Shown here: one piece after another, positions 1-7,842 of the stretch | How the letters are laid out: each line of letters opens with the position of its first letter | How positions within the stretch are numbered: the first letter of the stretch is position 1 | NCBI GenBank assembly: GCA_938008435.1 | Contig: CALLKK010000023.1 | Span: 1 to 64,000, forward strand | DNA: 64,000 bases | Direction: 5' to 3' | DNA from: an uncultured Steroidobacter sp. | Lineage (GTDB): Bacteria > Pseudomonadota > Gammaproteobacteria > Steroidobacterales > Steroidobacteraceae | Made by a program: the position numbers and the translations under genes | Notes under the pieces: generated by a model | Told to the model about the DNA's origin: nothing | What the model saw: the letters and a program-made list of their open reading frames with translations, nothing else | The model's database searches: none

Positions 1-140
1 CTAATGAGCCGCTGCCAACGGCTGCTTGAACCCTAGCCCGGAGACCCGGAGTGTCGGGTAAATACGAGACTTGTACAATCCAAGTGACCCCGGTGAGCGG
101 TAGACCGAAGGCGACTTAAGCCACCCGGTCTAATCATTAG
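1..140. other. Possible structured element bounded by an inverted repeat
   Basis: Bases 1-7 (CTAATGA) pair with bases 134-140 (TCATTAG). The right end is itself an 11-base palindrome at 130-140 (CTAAT-C-ATTAG). Between them are short stems: GCCG/CGGC near 8-22 and ACTTG/CAAGT near 69-85, plus C/G-rich segments near 36-58 and 88-130. The layout suggests a folded RNA or the end of a mobile element. It matches no RNA family I can name, and its left context lies outside the window. The rest of the 251-base stretch before the first gene (141-251) shows nothing further. Confidence 0.25.
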
Positions 141-251
141 AACGGCGCTCTGGCGCAGCAGGCAGGCGACCCGCCTCGCCTGGCATCGTGCGCTACAAAC
201 GGTATGCGCCCTGAGTTCGAGCCCTTCGTACGCAAGAGAACACGCGAAGGA

Positions 252-509
252 TTATTCCGGGAGCGGCGAATAGTACAGCGTGACACCGCAGTTCGGGCAG
301 AAGTGCTCGCGCAAGCTGTAGTTGTCTACCTTGCGCGTGTGAATTCGCGAATTCTTGCATTCACGACAGCGCGCTTGCCCGTCCTGGATGTGCTGCGGAT
401 AGGTCTGCGCGTACCAATCGAAAGACTGGGCACGCATCCGCTTGAAGCGGCGATAGTTCCACCAGAAAACGCTGCCCACCAGGGCGAGCATTATCAAGAA
501 GATTTCCAT
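252..509 (-). CDS. Small membrane-anchored zinc-ribbon protein
   Basis: This 85-residue protein has one N-terminal membrane segment (about residues 2-17) followed by a basic linker. A soluble zinc ribbon follows with paired cysteines C48xxC51 and C71xxC74. The ATG at 509 was chosen because GGGGAG lies 5 bases upstream; a longer reading frame has no such site. Small zinc-ribbon membrane proteins of this kind are common hypotheticals in Proteobacteria and no function is known to me. It lies downstream of and on the same strand as the DUF4041/GIY-YIG nuclease gene, with a 314-base gap, so co-transcription is possible but not shown. Confidence 0.7.
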   Translation of the reverse strand: MEIFLIMLALVGSVFWWNYRRFKRMRAQSFDWYAQTYPQHIQDGQARCRECKNSRIHTRKVDNYSLREHFCPNCGVTLYYSPLPE

Positions 510-823
510 GCGTCTCCCCGACAATTTCTCTTGCGAATGTCTTTCCGACCCACACTTGCGCGTAGGCAAATAGACAGTTTACCGCCGACCACCTGCTCGC
601 GGATCGACATGGCTACAGAAGTGTGAAGCGAGTCGATTTATCTAATCAGCTCGTAATGCTTACTCAGCGGACACGTCGGCGTCCTGCTGCTGTTGCGCCA
701 AGCCAAGACGGCACTACGCGGGGTCACGTTGCATCGTGACATCCAAACCAGTCTGGAGTCGGCAGTTCACTTGGCGTCCATCCATCTGCTTTCGCGCGAT
801 TGATCTCGTCGCCTACCGCGAAC
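510..823. other. Intergenic stretch without recognised gene
   Basis: This is 314 bases between the zinc-ribbon gene and the stop of the nuclease gene. Reading frames on both strands are short or run out of the nuclease gene out of frame. I see no tRNA, strong hairpin or T-run terminator here. Confidence 0.5.
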
Positions 824-2437
824 TCAAGCCGTTTCAGTATCGGATTCGGTTTCCACTGCAGTGTCTTCCGTGACGGGATCCAGGAGCATCTGATGTTCGA
901 GCCACTGCTGTCGGGCTCTTGGATCGCTCTTGATGCGCTCTTCGATGCTGAGGCTCTCGCGATACTCGGCGGCCTGGGCCGCCATCGTCCAAGCGCACTG
1001 GATTCCCAGAGCCTCGATGGTCTCTTCGATCTCCGTAATCGTGACGCGGAAGAACTCCTTCCGATGGTTGACTTTATTGACTTGGTTGAGCAGAAACTTG
1101 CGATGCAGCTCGCGTTCCAGCTTGGGCGCGTCATCGGCATAGATCATGGCATGCACATCGAAACCGAAAGGAACGCTTGCGTCGCCAAGCTCGCGCACGC
1201 GATCGAGTGGGTCGAGTCGGCGCGTCATGCCGATCTTGTAGACGTTTTCGCCGAACGAGCCGATGTTCGACACGATGTAGACGTGACCGGACTTGGTTTG
1301 CTGCGCCATGGATTTCGCGCGCTGGCTCTTCGCTTCGGCTTCCTGTAGTCGCGCGGTCAGTTCGGCGAGCTGGCTTTCGTACTTCGCTCGCTGTTCTTCA
1401 CTTGCCCGGGCGATCAGTCCTTGCATGCGTTCCATGGCCTTTCTGACCGCCGCCTCTTCTTTTTCGGCTTCTCGCTTGGCGCGTTCGAATTCTCGTTGCG
1501 CCCGCTCTTCTTCTCGGATTCTCGCTTTGATCTGACGCTGCTCCTCTCGTTCCTTGTCGCGTAGGGCGACAACAGCAACGGCCCACTTGAGCTCATCGAG
1601 GCGGGCTTCCAGGTATTCCTGACTAATACGAGTATCTCGAAATGCCGCGCCGTTATAGTTCACGAGGGAGAAGGCATCTCGTATCTGTTGCCTCAGGGTG
1701 CCGATGTTGTCGGATCTGACGCGCGACAGGATGGAATCGACCTTTCCGTTGAAAGCATCCAGGACGAAGGCAATAGCCATCTTGCGGCGATCGGGATCTA
1801 CGTAGCCGCAAGTCGCAGCGCGACCTTGGTCGACCAGAAGCTGAGAGCGCTGGCGCGCCAGCTTGAGTTGGCGGCCTGCGTCAGCGAACGCGTATGCGTC
1901 GGCGAGCTCATCGAGAAGGCTGTAGGTCGGCTCAAGGTATCGGTCGCCGTAACCTTCAATCTTGTTGCGCATGGCGTCCAGGACGCCTTTTATGTGATCG
2001 GCGTGCTTCAACGCTTTGTAGGCGTCTCCAGCAATCTCTTGAACGCGGCGCTGAGCCTGGGCGATGATCTCCTGTGCCTGCACTCCCGCGGTTTCTAGTT
2101 TTTCGTTGGCCTTCTCGACTCGTTCGCGCGCTTGCTCGCGCGATTCGTTGAGCAATGCTTTTGCTTCGGCTTTGATCTGTTCCGCCTCTCGGGCCGCCTC
2201 CAAGCGTATTCTGGCGGCTTCGGCCTTGGCGTCTTCGACAACCAGGTAAGGTCGCAGTCGTTCGAGCTGTTCGCGCAACGCGCTGATTTCACGTTGAGCG
2301 ATCTGGACCTGGTCGTTGGCACTGGATGCCGCGGCGTGAGCTTCCGTCAGCTTCTTCTGTAGCCTATCGGCCCGCCTCCTCTCTTGAAGCCACAAGTACC
2401 CAATGACCCCAACGGAAACGATGAGGATGATCGCCAT
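824..2437 (-). CDS. Membrane-anchored DUF4041 + GIY-YIG nuclease (SNIPE-like anti-phage protein)
   Basis: 537 residues. A single membrane helix spans about residues 2-17, followed by a long coiled coil (about 20-135). A DUF4041 region lies at about 140-300 and includes an NYNGAAFRD block and a following RLDELKWA block at about 259-286. A second charged coiled coil covers 290-380. The C-terminal GIY-YIG domain of the T5orf172/Mug113 type covers 384-465: HVYIV at 385-389, YKIG at 400-403, arginines after it, and a Glu in the KLERELH segment (about 441-443) as metal ligand. The architecture matches SNIPE, a membrane nuclease reported to cut phage DNA as it enters the cell. The start is ATG with AGGGAAG 5 bases upstream. 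Codon choice looks less GC-biased than downstream genes, consistent with transfer. Activity against phage is inferred from architecture only. Confidence 0.85.
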   Translation of the reverse strand: MAIILIVSVGVIGYLWLQERRRADRLQKKLTEAHAAASSANDQVQIAQREISALREQLERLRPYLVVEDAKAEAARIRLEAAREAEQIKAEAKALLNESREQARERVEKANEKLETAGVQAQEIIAQAQRRVQEIAGDAYKALKHADHIKGVLDAMRNKIEGYGDRYLEPTYSLLDELADAYAFADAGRQLKLARQRSQLLVDQGRAATCGYVDPDRRKMAIAFVLDAFNGKVDSILSRVRSDNIGTLRQQIRDAFSLVNYNGAAFRDTRISQEYLEARLDELKWAVAVVALRDKEREEQRQIKARIREEERAQREFERAKREAEKEEAAVRKAMERMQGLIARASEEQRAKYESQLAELTARLQEAEAKSQRAKSMAQQTKSGHVYIVSNIGSFGENVYKIGMTRRLDPLDRVRELGDASVPFGFDVHAMIYADDAPKLERELHRKFLLNQVNKVNHRKEFFRVTITEIEETIEALGIQCAWTMAAQAAEYRESLSIEERIKSDPRARQQWLEHQMLLDPVTEDTAVETESDTETA

Positions 2438-2541
2438 GACGGCTTCCCTGTAGAGCGATTTGTTGGCTTGTTATCGGCTCGTGCCAGTTCCTTGCGGGCA
2501 AACGGGCGTGCGCTTCAGACCGTATTGATTGTTGCTTCTTG

Positions 2542-2569
2542 AAGATAATGCAAGTCGTTGTAAAGACAA
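2542..2569 (-). promoter_or_regulatory. Candidate promoter for the DUF4041/GIY-YIG gene
   Basis: On the minus strand TTGTCT (2569-2564) and TATCTT (2547-2542) are separated by 16 bases in an unusually AT-rich patch, about 105 bases upstream of the nuclease start. It is the best sigma-70-like pair in this gap; the match is moderate. Confidence 0.35.
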
Positions 2570-2718
2570 AGAGGGCCAGATGGGGCACTCGTCGTAGTCT
2601 CGTCGCGGCCATTCGAAAGGGAGGCGACGGGTCTGGAACGTATCCACTCCCCTGTTTTGGCTGTTGACGAGGCTGGCCAGCGGACTCCAATAATCGACCC
2701 TTGAGCAGGAATCCGAAG

Positions 2719-3153
2719 ATGTTGGCCATTACTGCCCGTCCGTCACTCCCAAGTGTGATCGCGCTGCTTCGACAGGCAGGGCTTCCAACCGAGGACATTA
2801 CTGCAGAGCGGGTGGACGATTTCTTTCAAGCGGGCGAGCCGCAGGCGCCCGTCGGCATTGTGGGGCTCGAGCTCTCGCCGCCTTATGCTCTGCTTCGCTC
2901 GCTCGTCGTAGCTCCGAGCGCTCGGTCGAGCGGCCTGGGATCGCGGCTATTGGCGCATGCGGAGACGCACGCTCGCTCGCGCGGCGTGCGTTCGTTGTAT
3001 CTGCTGACCACTACGGCCGAAGCGTTTTTCGCAGCGCGAGGTTACGTGCGAGCGGATAGAAACGACGCGCCGCCGGCCATTCGATCCTCTGCCGAGTTCT
3101 CTGCCCTGTGCCCTGCCAGTGCGGCTTTCATGGTGAAGAAGCTTGCAGAATGA
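2719..3153 (+). CDS. GNAT acetyltransferase, ArsN2-like
   Basis: The protein has 144 residues from ATG 2719 (AGGA 8 bases upstream); an in-frame TTG lies 18 bases earlier. It is a single GNAT fold: a core strand with ALLRSLVVAPSARSSGLGSRLL (acetyl-CoA loop with the R/Q-x-x-G-x-G/A type turn), then the C-terminal segment AEAFFAARGYVRADR and a conserved LCPASAAFM end. That ending is typical of ArsN2 proteins, annotated as arsenic-resistance N-acetyltransferases. No arsR, arsC or arsB gene is in the window, so a role in arsenic handling cannot be supported from context; another small amine may be the substrate. Confidence 0.7.
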   Translation: MLAITARPSLPSVIALLRQAGLPTEDITAERVDDFFQAGEPQAPVGIVGLELSPPYALLRSLVVAPSARSSGLGSRLLAHAETHARSRGVRSLYLLTTTAEAFFAARGYVRADRNDAPPAIRSSAEFSALCPASAAFMVKKLAE

Positions 3154-3190
3154 GCGCGACCTAGAGCGTTCACGCATCATCCGATGAAGA

Positions 3191-3655
3191 TCAGCTCGCG
3201 CTCTCAGTACCCCGCACCATCAGGACAGGCACCGTCGTCGTGCGTAGCACGCCTTCGGCGTCGCTGCCCATGACGAGCCGCCGCAGGCCGCGTCGTCCGT
3301 GCGTGCCCATGACGATGAGGTCGGCCGAGGTCTCCTTCGCTTGTTCGACGATGATCTGGGCGACGCGTCGGCCAAACGTTTCGACGAGCGCTGTCTTGTA
3401 AGTCGCGCCTTCCTGGCGTGCGATCGTGTCGGCGCGATCGAGGATCTGCTGGCCGGCTTTGCGCAAGGCCGCCGTGAGATCGCTGTAGTAGACGGACGAG
3501 AGATAGGAGGTATCCATTGGCGTCAGGAAGAACTCGTCGACGACGTGCATCACGTGCAATGTCGCGCCGAGGCTCTTCGAGAGCCTGATTGCTTCGCGCA
3601 ACGCCAGCTCGGACGGTTCGCTTCCGTCGACCGGCACGAGAATGTTCTTGTACAT
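3191..3655 (-). CDS. Universal stress protein (UspA family)
   Basis: This is a 154-residue single-domain Usp. It starts with the usual KNILVPVDGSEPS strand-loop and ends with the ATP-binding signature GTHGRRGLRRLVMGSDAE (G-x2-G-x9-G-S), so it should bind ATP. The start at 3655 has GGAGG 4 bases upstream. It is the first of two Usp genes in a 5-kb stress cluster with a CBS-pair protein and Hsp20. Such soluble cytoplasmic proteins usually serve survival under starvation or low oxygen; the exact role here is unknown. Confidence 0.9.
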   Translation of the reverse strand: MYKNILVPVDGSEPSELALREAIRLSKSLGATLHVMHVVDEFFLTPMDTSYLSSVYYSDLTAALRKAGQQILDRADTIARQEGATYKTALVETFGRRVAQIIVEQAKETSADLIVMGTHGRRGLRRLVMGSDAEGVLRTTTVPVLMVRGTESAS

Positions 3656-3793
3656 GATGCCTCCGGAGATCCGAATACCGTTGCAGCTGTCTCGATGCTA
3701 CCGCTCATGCGGCTGGCACTCGGATAGGAGATTCACGGAGGCCGATGAGGAAACTCACACGCAGAGCGGGTTCGAGGGCACCGCCTCACAATC

Positions 3794-4597
3794 TCAGGGC
3801 GTCTGCCCTCCTCTGCTGCTCTGCGATTCGACGAGCACGGAGAACCCCGCGCTTTCGAAGATCGTTCGGGCGGCCGGCGAGCGCAGATATTCAATGTACT
3901 TCGCGGCGGCAGGGCTCGCTCTGCGAGTGAGCGCAGCGGGATACGTAATGGGATCGTGCAGGTTCTCAGGAAGCTCCGCGACGACGCGCACGCGATTATC
4001 GATGCGCGCATCGGTCGCATAGACGATGCCGAGGGGTGTTTCCCCGCGCGCCACGTACATGAGAGCGGTGCGTACGTTCTCGGCAAGCGCGAGCCTCTTC
4101 TCGATGCGGTCCCATACGCCAAGCGAGACGAGCGCAGCCTTGCCGTAGCGGCCCGCCGGAACAAAGTCCGCCGCCAGCGCAAGCCGGCCGCTGGGGCCCA
4201 GTGCTTCGATCAGGGTGCTGCTGCGCGCCAAGTCGATCGACACCGATCTGTTTCGGGGTGCTATGAGGACCAGGCGATTGCCGAGAATGTCGCTACGGGT
4301 CTCGGGCCGGATGAGATTGCGCTCCTGGAGATAGTCCATCCAGTCACGATCGGCGAGCATGACCAGATCGGCGCGCGCGCCGGATTCGATCTGCTTGGCA
4401 AGCGCCGAGCTCGCCGCAAACGACAGCCTCACGGGGACGCCGGTGGCGGCGGTATAGGCGTCGCTCACCGCTTGTAGAGAGTCGGTCAGCGAGGCGGCGG
4501 CAAAGACTGTCAGTGTTTGTTGCGTCGTGCCGGCGGCGAAGGACGGACACGATGCGATGGCAGCGAACAGAACGAGCAGCCTCGCAAGGAGCATCAT
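3794..4597 (-). CDS. modA: Molybdate ABC transporter substrate-binding protein
   Basis: 267 residues. There is a cleavable signal peptide (about 1-21, ending SFAA-GT) and then the family hallmark TVFAAASLTDSLQAV. Further ModA features follow: an SSALAKQIESGARADL segment (oxyanion-binding Ser and the loop before strand 3), FVPAGRYGKAAL and GIVYATDA. It would bind molybdate or tungstate in the periplasm. The ATG at 4597 has GGAGG 7 bases upstream; a longer frame has no ribosome site. No modB or modC permease/ATPase gene is next to it, so it depends on a transporter encoded elsewhere or has been left behind. Confidence 0.88.
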   Translation of the reverse strand: MMLLARLLVLFAAIASCPSFAAGTTQQTLTVFAAASLTDSLQAVSDAYTAATGVPVRLSFAASSALAKQIESGARADLVMLADRDWMDYLQERNLIRPETRSDILGNRLVLIAPRNRSVSIDLARSSTLIEALGPSGRLALAADFVPAGRYGKAALVSLGVWDRIEKRLALAENVRTALMYVARGETPLGIVYATDARIDNRVRVVAELPENLHDPITYPAALTRRASPAAAKYIEYLRSPAARTIFESAGFSVLVESQSSRGGQTP

Positions 4598-4717
4598 CGT
4601 GGTTCCTCCGTGGGTCGCGGACCAGGCCGCGACGTCAGAAGGCTCGATGATAGATGACAACGCAGTCCGTGCGCGCGGCGCCACCTTTGCAGGGCTTCGT
4701 GCTGAACGTCCGAAACG

Positions 4718-5188
4718 CTAGGCAGGCGGTGAATCGGTCGCTGGCCGAACCCGCCATTCGCGTCGCTGTTCGTTCGTAATGGAGCCGGTGATGTCGGTGA
4801 GCAGGCTCGTCACGTGGTCGACGGCATCGTCGATGGCGACCACGCCGAGGAGAGAGCCGCGGGCATCGACGACGGGTACGCGACGAATACCTGCGAGACG
4901 CATCGCTTGGAGCACCTCGCCCAGGTCATCGCCCTCGCTTGCCGTCAATGGCTGCCGCGTCATCACGTCTTCTACCGTAACGGCGCGGGGATTGATGTCG
5001 CGCGCAGTCACTTGCAGGACGATGTCTCGGTCGGTGAGGACACCGATCGGGCGGCGTAGCTTGTCGGCATGCTTGACCACGACAAGAAAGCCCACGTGTT
5101 TCTCGCGCATGAGCTTGGCCGCATCGACGATGTCCACCTCGTTGCTGATCGCGACAGCGGCGCGCCGACAGATTTCTCCGACTCTCAT
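4718..5188 (-). CDS. Tandem CBS-domain protein
   Basis: 156 residues from ATG 5188 (GGAGGG 7 bases upstream). Two CBS motifs form one Bateman module. The first (about 10-70) includes AAKLMREKHVGFLVVV and PIGVLTDRDIV; the second (about 75-135) includes VLQAMRLAGIRRVPVVD and LLGVVAIDD. There is no other domain, so it is a stand-alone nucleotide-sensing module. It lies between modA and hsp20 on the same strand. Stand-alone CBS proteins next to Usp genes are typical of energy-stress clusters; the ligand (AMP, ATP or NAD type) cannot be read from the sequence. Confidence 0.85.
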   Translation of the reverse strand: MRVGEICRRAAVAISNEVDIVDAAKLMREKHVGFLVVVKHADKLRRPIGVLTDRDIVLQVTARDINPRAVTVEDVMTRQPLTASEGDDLGEVLQAMRLAGIRRVPVVDARGSLLGVVAIDDAVDHVTSLLTDITGSITNEQRREWRVRPATDSPPA

Positions 5189-5324
5189 TGCTCGTCCCTC
5201 CGATCTCCGATGCGGCCGATAAGTCGCGCAGGGCGCGTGGATCCATGCACGGTGCAACGTCTACATGGCCGTCATGGGTCCGTGTCGTCGCCCTGCCCTG
5301 TCGCGCGTCGCTCGTTACGCTGAC

Positions 5325-5759
5325 CTACTTCACCTCGATCTTGACGGGGTTGCTCTTGGCGCTCTGCGTCTTCGGGATGCGCACGCGCAAGACGCCGTCC
5401 TTCGTTTCCGCTTGAATGCCCTTCGGATCGATGTCGTCAGGCAGAGAGAACGTGCGGGAGAAGCTGCCGTAGAACCGCTCGACGCGGATTTCGTTCTCGT
5501 TCTCCTGCTCCTTCTCGTGACGGCGTTGACCCGAGATCGTGAGCGTGCCGTTGTCGAACGTGACGGATAGGTCTTCCTTCTTCACTTCGGGCAGCTCGGC
5601 TTTGATCACGTATTCCTTTTCCGTTTCCTTGATGTCAGCCGCCGGCGTCCACTCGAAGCGTTCTTCGCCGTTGCGACGCAGTGTGCGCGCGAACATCGGC
5701 GAGTACTGGCGAAACATGTCCTCGATCTCGCGGAACGGCTCCCAACGGGTAATATTCAT
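5325..5759 (-). CDS. Small heat-shock protein, Hsp20/alpha-crystallin family
   Basis: 144 residues of the usual size. A short N-terminal arm (MNITRWEPFREIEDMF) precedes an alpha-crystallin domain at about 38-130, with the conserved A-x-L-P-G-like ELPEVKKEDL, an F-x-R-x-F-type segment (YGSFSRTFSLPDDID) and A-x-x-x-x-G-V-L near its end (AETKDGVLRVRIPK). The family is an ATP-independent chaperone that holds unfolding proteins in the cytoplasm. AAGGAG lies 8 bases upstream of the ATG and may sit in an RNA thermometer (separate entry). Confidence 0.93.
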   Translation of the reverse strand: MNITRWEPFREIEDMFRQYSPMFARTLRRNGEERFEWTPAADIKETEKEYVIKAELPEVKKEDLSVTFDNGTLTISGQRRHEKEQENENEIRVERFYGSFSRTFSLPDDIDPKGIQAETKDGVLRVRIPKTQSAKSNPVKIEVK

Positions 5760-5763
5760 CGCG

Positions 5764-5795
5764 GTGTCTCCTTACGGTTGGTTTCGAGCAAGCGA
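5764..5795 (-). promoter_or_regulatory. Possible ROSE-like RNA thermometer in the hsp20 leader
   Basis: In the hsp20 mRNA a TTGCT (5791-5787) precedes the ribosome site AAGGAG (5773-5768) by 13 bases. UUGCU pairing to the AGGAG of a ribosome site, with an internal G-G opposition, is the signature of ROSE-type thermosensors found before hsp20 genes in Proteobacteria. The flanking stem is weak (CGC with GCG across a bulge), so this is a suggestion only. Confidence 0.3.
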
Positions 5796-5914
5796 TTGCA
5801 GTGTTTCCCTTCGACGTGCGGGCGACCATTCGGAGAAGGTCGTAAGCGATACGGGATTCATATGAACCGCGTTCGATCCATATGTGCGGCTTGTCATCTC
5901 GGCCCGGCGAATCG

Positions 5915-5929
5915 AGGACACGTTGTCCT
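5915..5929. repeat. Perfect 15-base palindrome between hsp20 and the M15-like gene
   Basis: AGGACA-CGT-TGTCCT lies just upstream of the M15-like gene start (5951). It could be an operator for that gene or a short RNA hairpin. Confidence 0.35.
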
Positions 5930-5950
5930 GCAACAGCGACAGGATCGCCG

Positions 5951-6766
5951 ATGAGGCGTTCTCGCCTCGGCACGATCGGGCGGAGAACGATCGCTGCGCT
6001 TTCTCTGATGCTGGTGCTCGCGATGCTCTCGGTGCAGGCGAGCGAACATGAGCCGCGCGTACCGGCCTCGCTTGGCTCGCATATGTCCGCGCTGATCGAA
6101 ACGTTGCCGCCTGTTGCGCAGCGGGCGCTGCAGAGAGTCGGCGATGAAGAACGCAAGCTGCTTGCGTTGCGCGCGTACATACGTGCAGGCGCGGAGCTGC
6201 CTGGACGTTGGACATGGACCGCACGGCAAGTCGGGTCTTTCAAGGCGTCCGCGGAGTACGAGCGCCTGCTCATGGCGGTGCAAGCCGTCACAGACGAGTT
6301 CGAGCGGCGCAATCCTGGCTACAGCCTGTACACGAATCTGGAGGTTCGTACTCTTGCAGTGCAGCTCGAGCGTTGGAACGAAAATCCCAGAGTGGGACGA
6401 ACCGCTCGCGAGCTATGGCGTGCCGCCGAGCGAGAGCTTGCGCGGCGCAACTATCCGAATCACGCGACCCCGCAATCGCGCGAACGCTTCGAGCAGTTCC
6501 TGAGAGGCTGGATACCGCATACGCCGGCGCCGTTAGCGGCGCCGGGTCTATCAGCTCATGGCCAGCTACGCGCGATCGACTTTCAGATCGTAAGGAACGG
6601 TGCGGTCGTTGCCGGCCCGGAAGTTACGACCGTGGAGAGCGTTTGGGAGCGCGGCGGCTGGCGCGAGAAATTGCATGCTGCCGTGGTCGCCTCGGGTGCG
6701 CCCTTTCGCGGCCCTCTCGCCGTACCGAATGAGCCTTGGCACTACACGTACGTCGGCGAGAACTGA
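5951..6766 (+). CDS. Exported M15-like (D,D-carboxypeptidase-type) metallopeptidase
   Basis: 271 residues from ATG 5951 (AGGA 6 bases upstream). A signal peptide or anchor covers about residues 13-31. Residues 35-195 are helical and unrecognised. The C-terminal part carries the M15 zinc motif: SAHGQLRAIDF gives His203 and Asp210, and EPWHYTY gives His264. These fit the SxHxxGxAxD...EPWHxE layout of VanY/L-alanyl-D-glutamate peptidases, except that the residue after the last His is Tyr-Thr rather than the usual Trp-Glu/Tyr-Glu. Substrate is probably peptidoglycan peptide in the periplasm; activity is inferred. Confidence 0.65.
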   Translation: MRRSRLGTIGRRTIAALSLMLVLAMLSVQASEHEPRVPASLGSHMSALIETLPPVAQRALQRVGDEERKLLALRAYIRAGAELPGRWTWTARQVGSFKASAEYERLLMAVQAVTDEFERRNPGYSLYTNLEVRTLAVQLERWNENPRVGRTARELWRAAERELARRNYPNHATPQSRERFEQFLRGWIPHTPAPLAAPGLSAHGQLRAIDFQIVRNGAVVAGPEVTTVESVWERGGWREKLHAAVVASGAPFRGPLAVPNEPWHYTYVGEN

Positions 6767-6771
6767 TGGCG

Positions 6772-7809
6772 TCAGGCGCGTTGCCGCGCTGCGCGACTCT
6801 TTCTAGGCCGCTCGGTCGCAGGCAGCACGATCGCTTCCTTGCGTGTGCGGCCAAGCTGTAAGCGGAACTCAGCGGGTTTGACGACCAGCAGATCGCATGG
6901 CACGTTGCGAATCACGCTCTCGGCGGTGTCGCCTACGACGAATCGTTGCAGCCAGCGGCGGCTGATGATGCCCATCGCGAGCATCGGCGCCGGCAGCTTG
7001 GTGGCGAATTCGGTCAAGGCGTCCGCTACGCGCCCGTGCTCGATGTGAATCGCCGCGACGTCGGCGTGAGCGCGCCGGACGACTTGCTTGAGCTTCGATT
7101 CCATTTGTTGATCGTGACGCTTGCGCTCGCGCTGCGTCGCACCGAGCGGATAAGCGCCCGGCGCAACGACATGCACCGCGTGACACGGAGTCTGCAGCGC
7201 TGCTGCCAGCGTGCTGGCCCACGTGACGACGGACACGTCGAGGTGCGCGGGCTTGTCGTAGGCATGCGTAGGGTCCAATGCCGCGAGCACCGCACCCGTA
7301 TCGCGGGCCGACGAGGCGGGATGCACGATGAGGACCGGTCGCGGGCAGAGGCGCATGAGCTCCCAATCCGTCAGGCGCAGGAACGGCCGCACGTCCGGTC
7401 GATGTTCGTGGGCGCCGGCCACGACTAGATCGGCTTTCTCTCGGATCGCGCCGCGTATGATCGCTTCGTGCGGAGGATCCTCCCATACGACGCTCACAGT
7501 CGTCGCGATACCCGCCCTCTTGAGCGCCTTGGCGCGACGCTCGAGTGCCTGCATCCGCTCGGCGACATAGAGGCCGCGTGCCTTCGCGAGACGTTGCGAG
7601 GCAAACAGCCGCGAGCCGCTCAGCGAGCTGTCGAATGCCGCATGAAACAAGATGAGCCGCGCGCCGAGCGCCTTGGCGAGTTGCGCCGCGCGATCGACGA
7701 CCCACAGCTCTTTGGCCAACGGATCTGCGATGGCAACGAGGATCGTGCGCACCTGCGTCTTCGCTTCGGTCTTACGTCGTCGGGTCGAGGCGTTGAGTGA
7801 TCGGCTCAT
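6772..7809 (-). CDS. Double-domain universal stress protein (UspE type)
   Basis: 345 residues from ATG 7809; an in-frame TTG at 7836 is possible and neither has a good ribosome site. Two Usp folds lie in tandem: the first begins at VRTILVAIADP (about 28) and ends near PVLIVHPAS, the second spans about 185-315 and ends DTAESVIRNVPCDLLVV. The first half lacks the G-x2-G-x9-G nucleotide loop; the second keeps GDTAESV. A basic tail (ERPRKSRAARQRA) follows. The layout is that of E. coli UspE. Its stop almost touches the stop of the convergent M15-like gene. Confidence 0.88.
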   Translation of the reverse strand: MSRSLNASTRRRKTEAKTQVRTILVAIADPLAKELWVVDRAAQLAKALGARLILFHAAFDSSLSGSRLFASQRLAKARGLYVAERMQALERRAKALKRAGIATTVSVVWEDPPHEAIIRGAIREKADLVVAGAHEHRPDVRPFLRLTDWELMRLCPRPVLIVHPASSARDTGAVLAALDPTHAYDKPAHLDVSVVTWASTLAAALQTPCHAVHVVAPGAYPLGATQRERKRHDQQMESKLKQVVRRAHADVAAIHIEHGRVADALTEFATKLPAPMLAMGIISRRWLQRFVVGDTAESVIRNVPCDLLVVKPAEFRLQLGRTRKEAIVLPATERPRKSRAARQRA

Positions 7810-7842
7810 TGTGCGCTGCTCGCGTTGGAGTCCCAATGATTG

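Noticed and set aside
1..140. tmRNA, RNase P RNA or group II intron end
   Set aside because: None of their conserved words are present.
2364..2798. A 144-codon minus-strand frame upstream of the nuclease gene
   Set aside because: It overlaps the nuclease start and the acetyltransferase start and has no domain.
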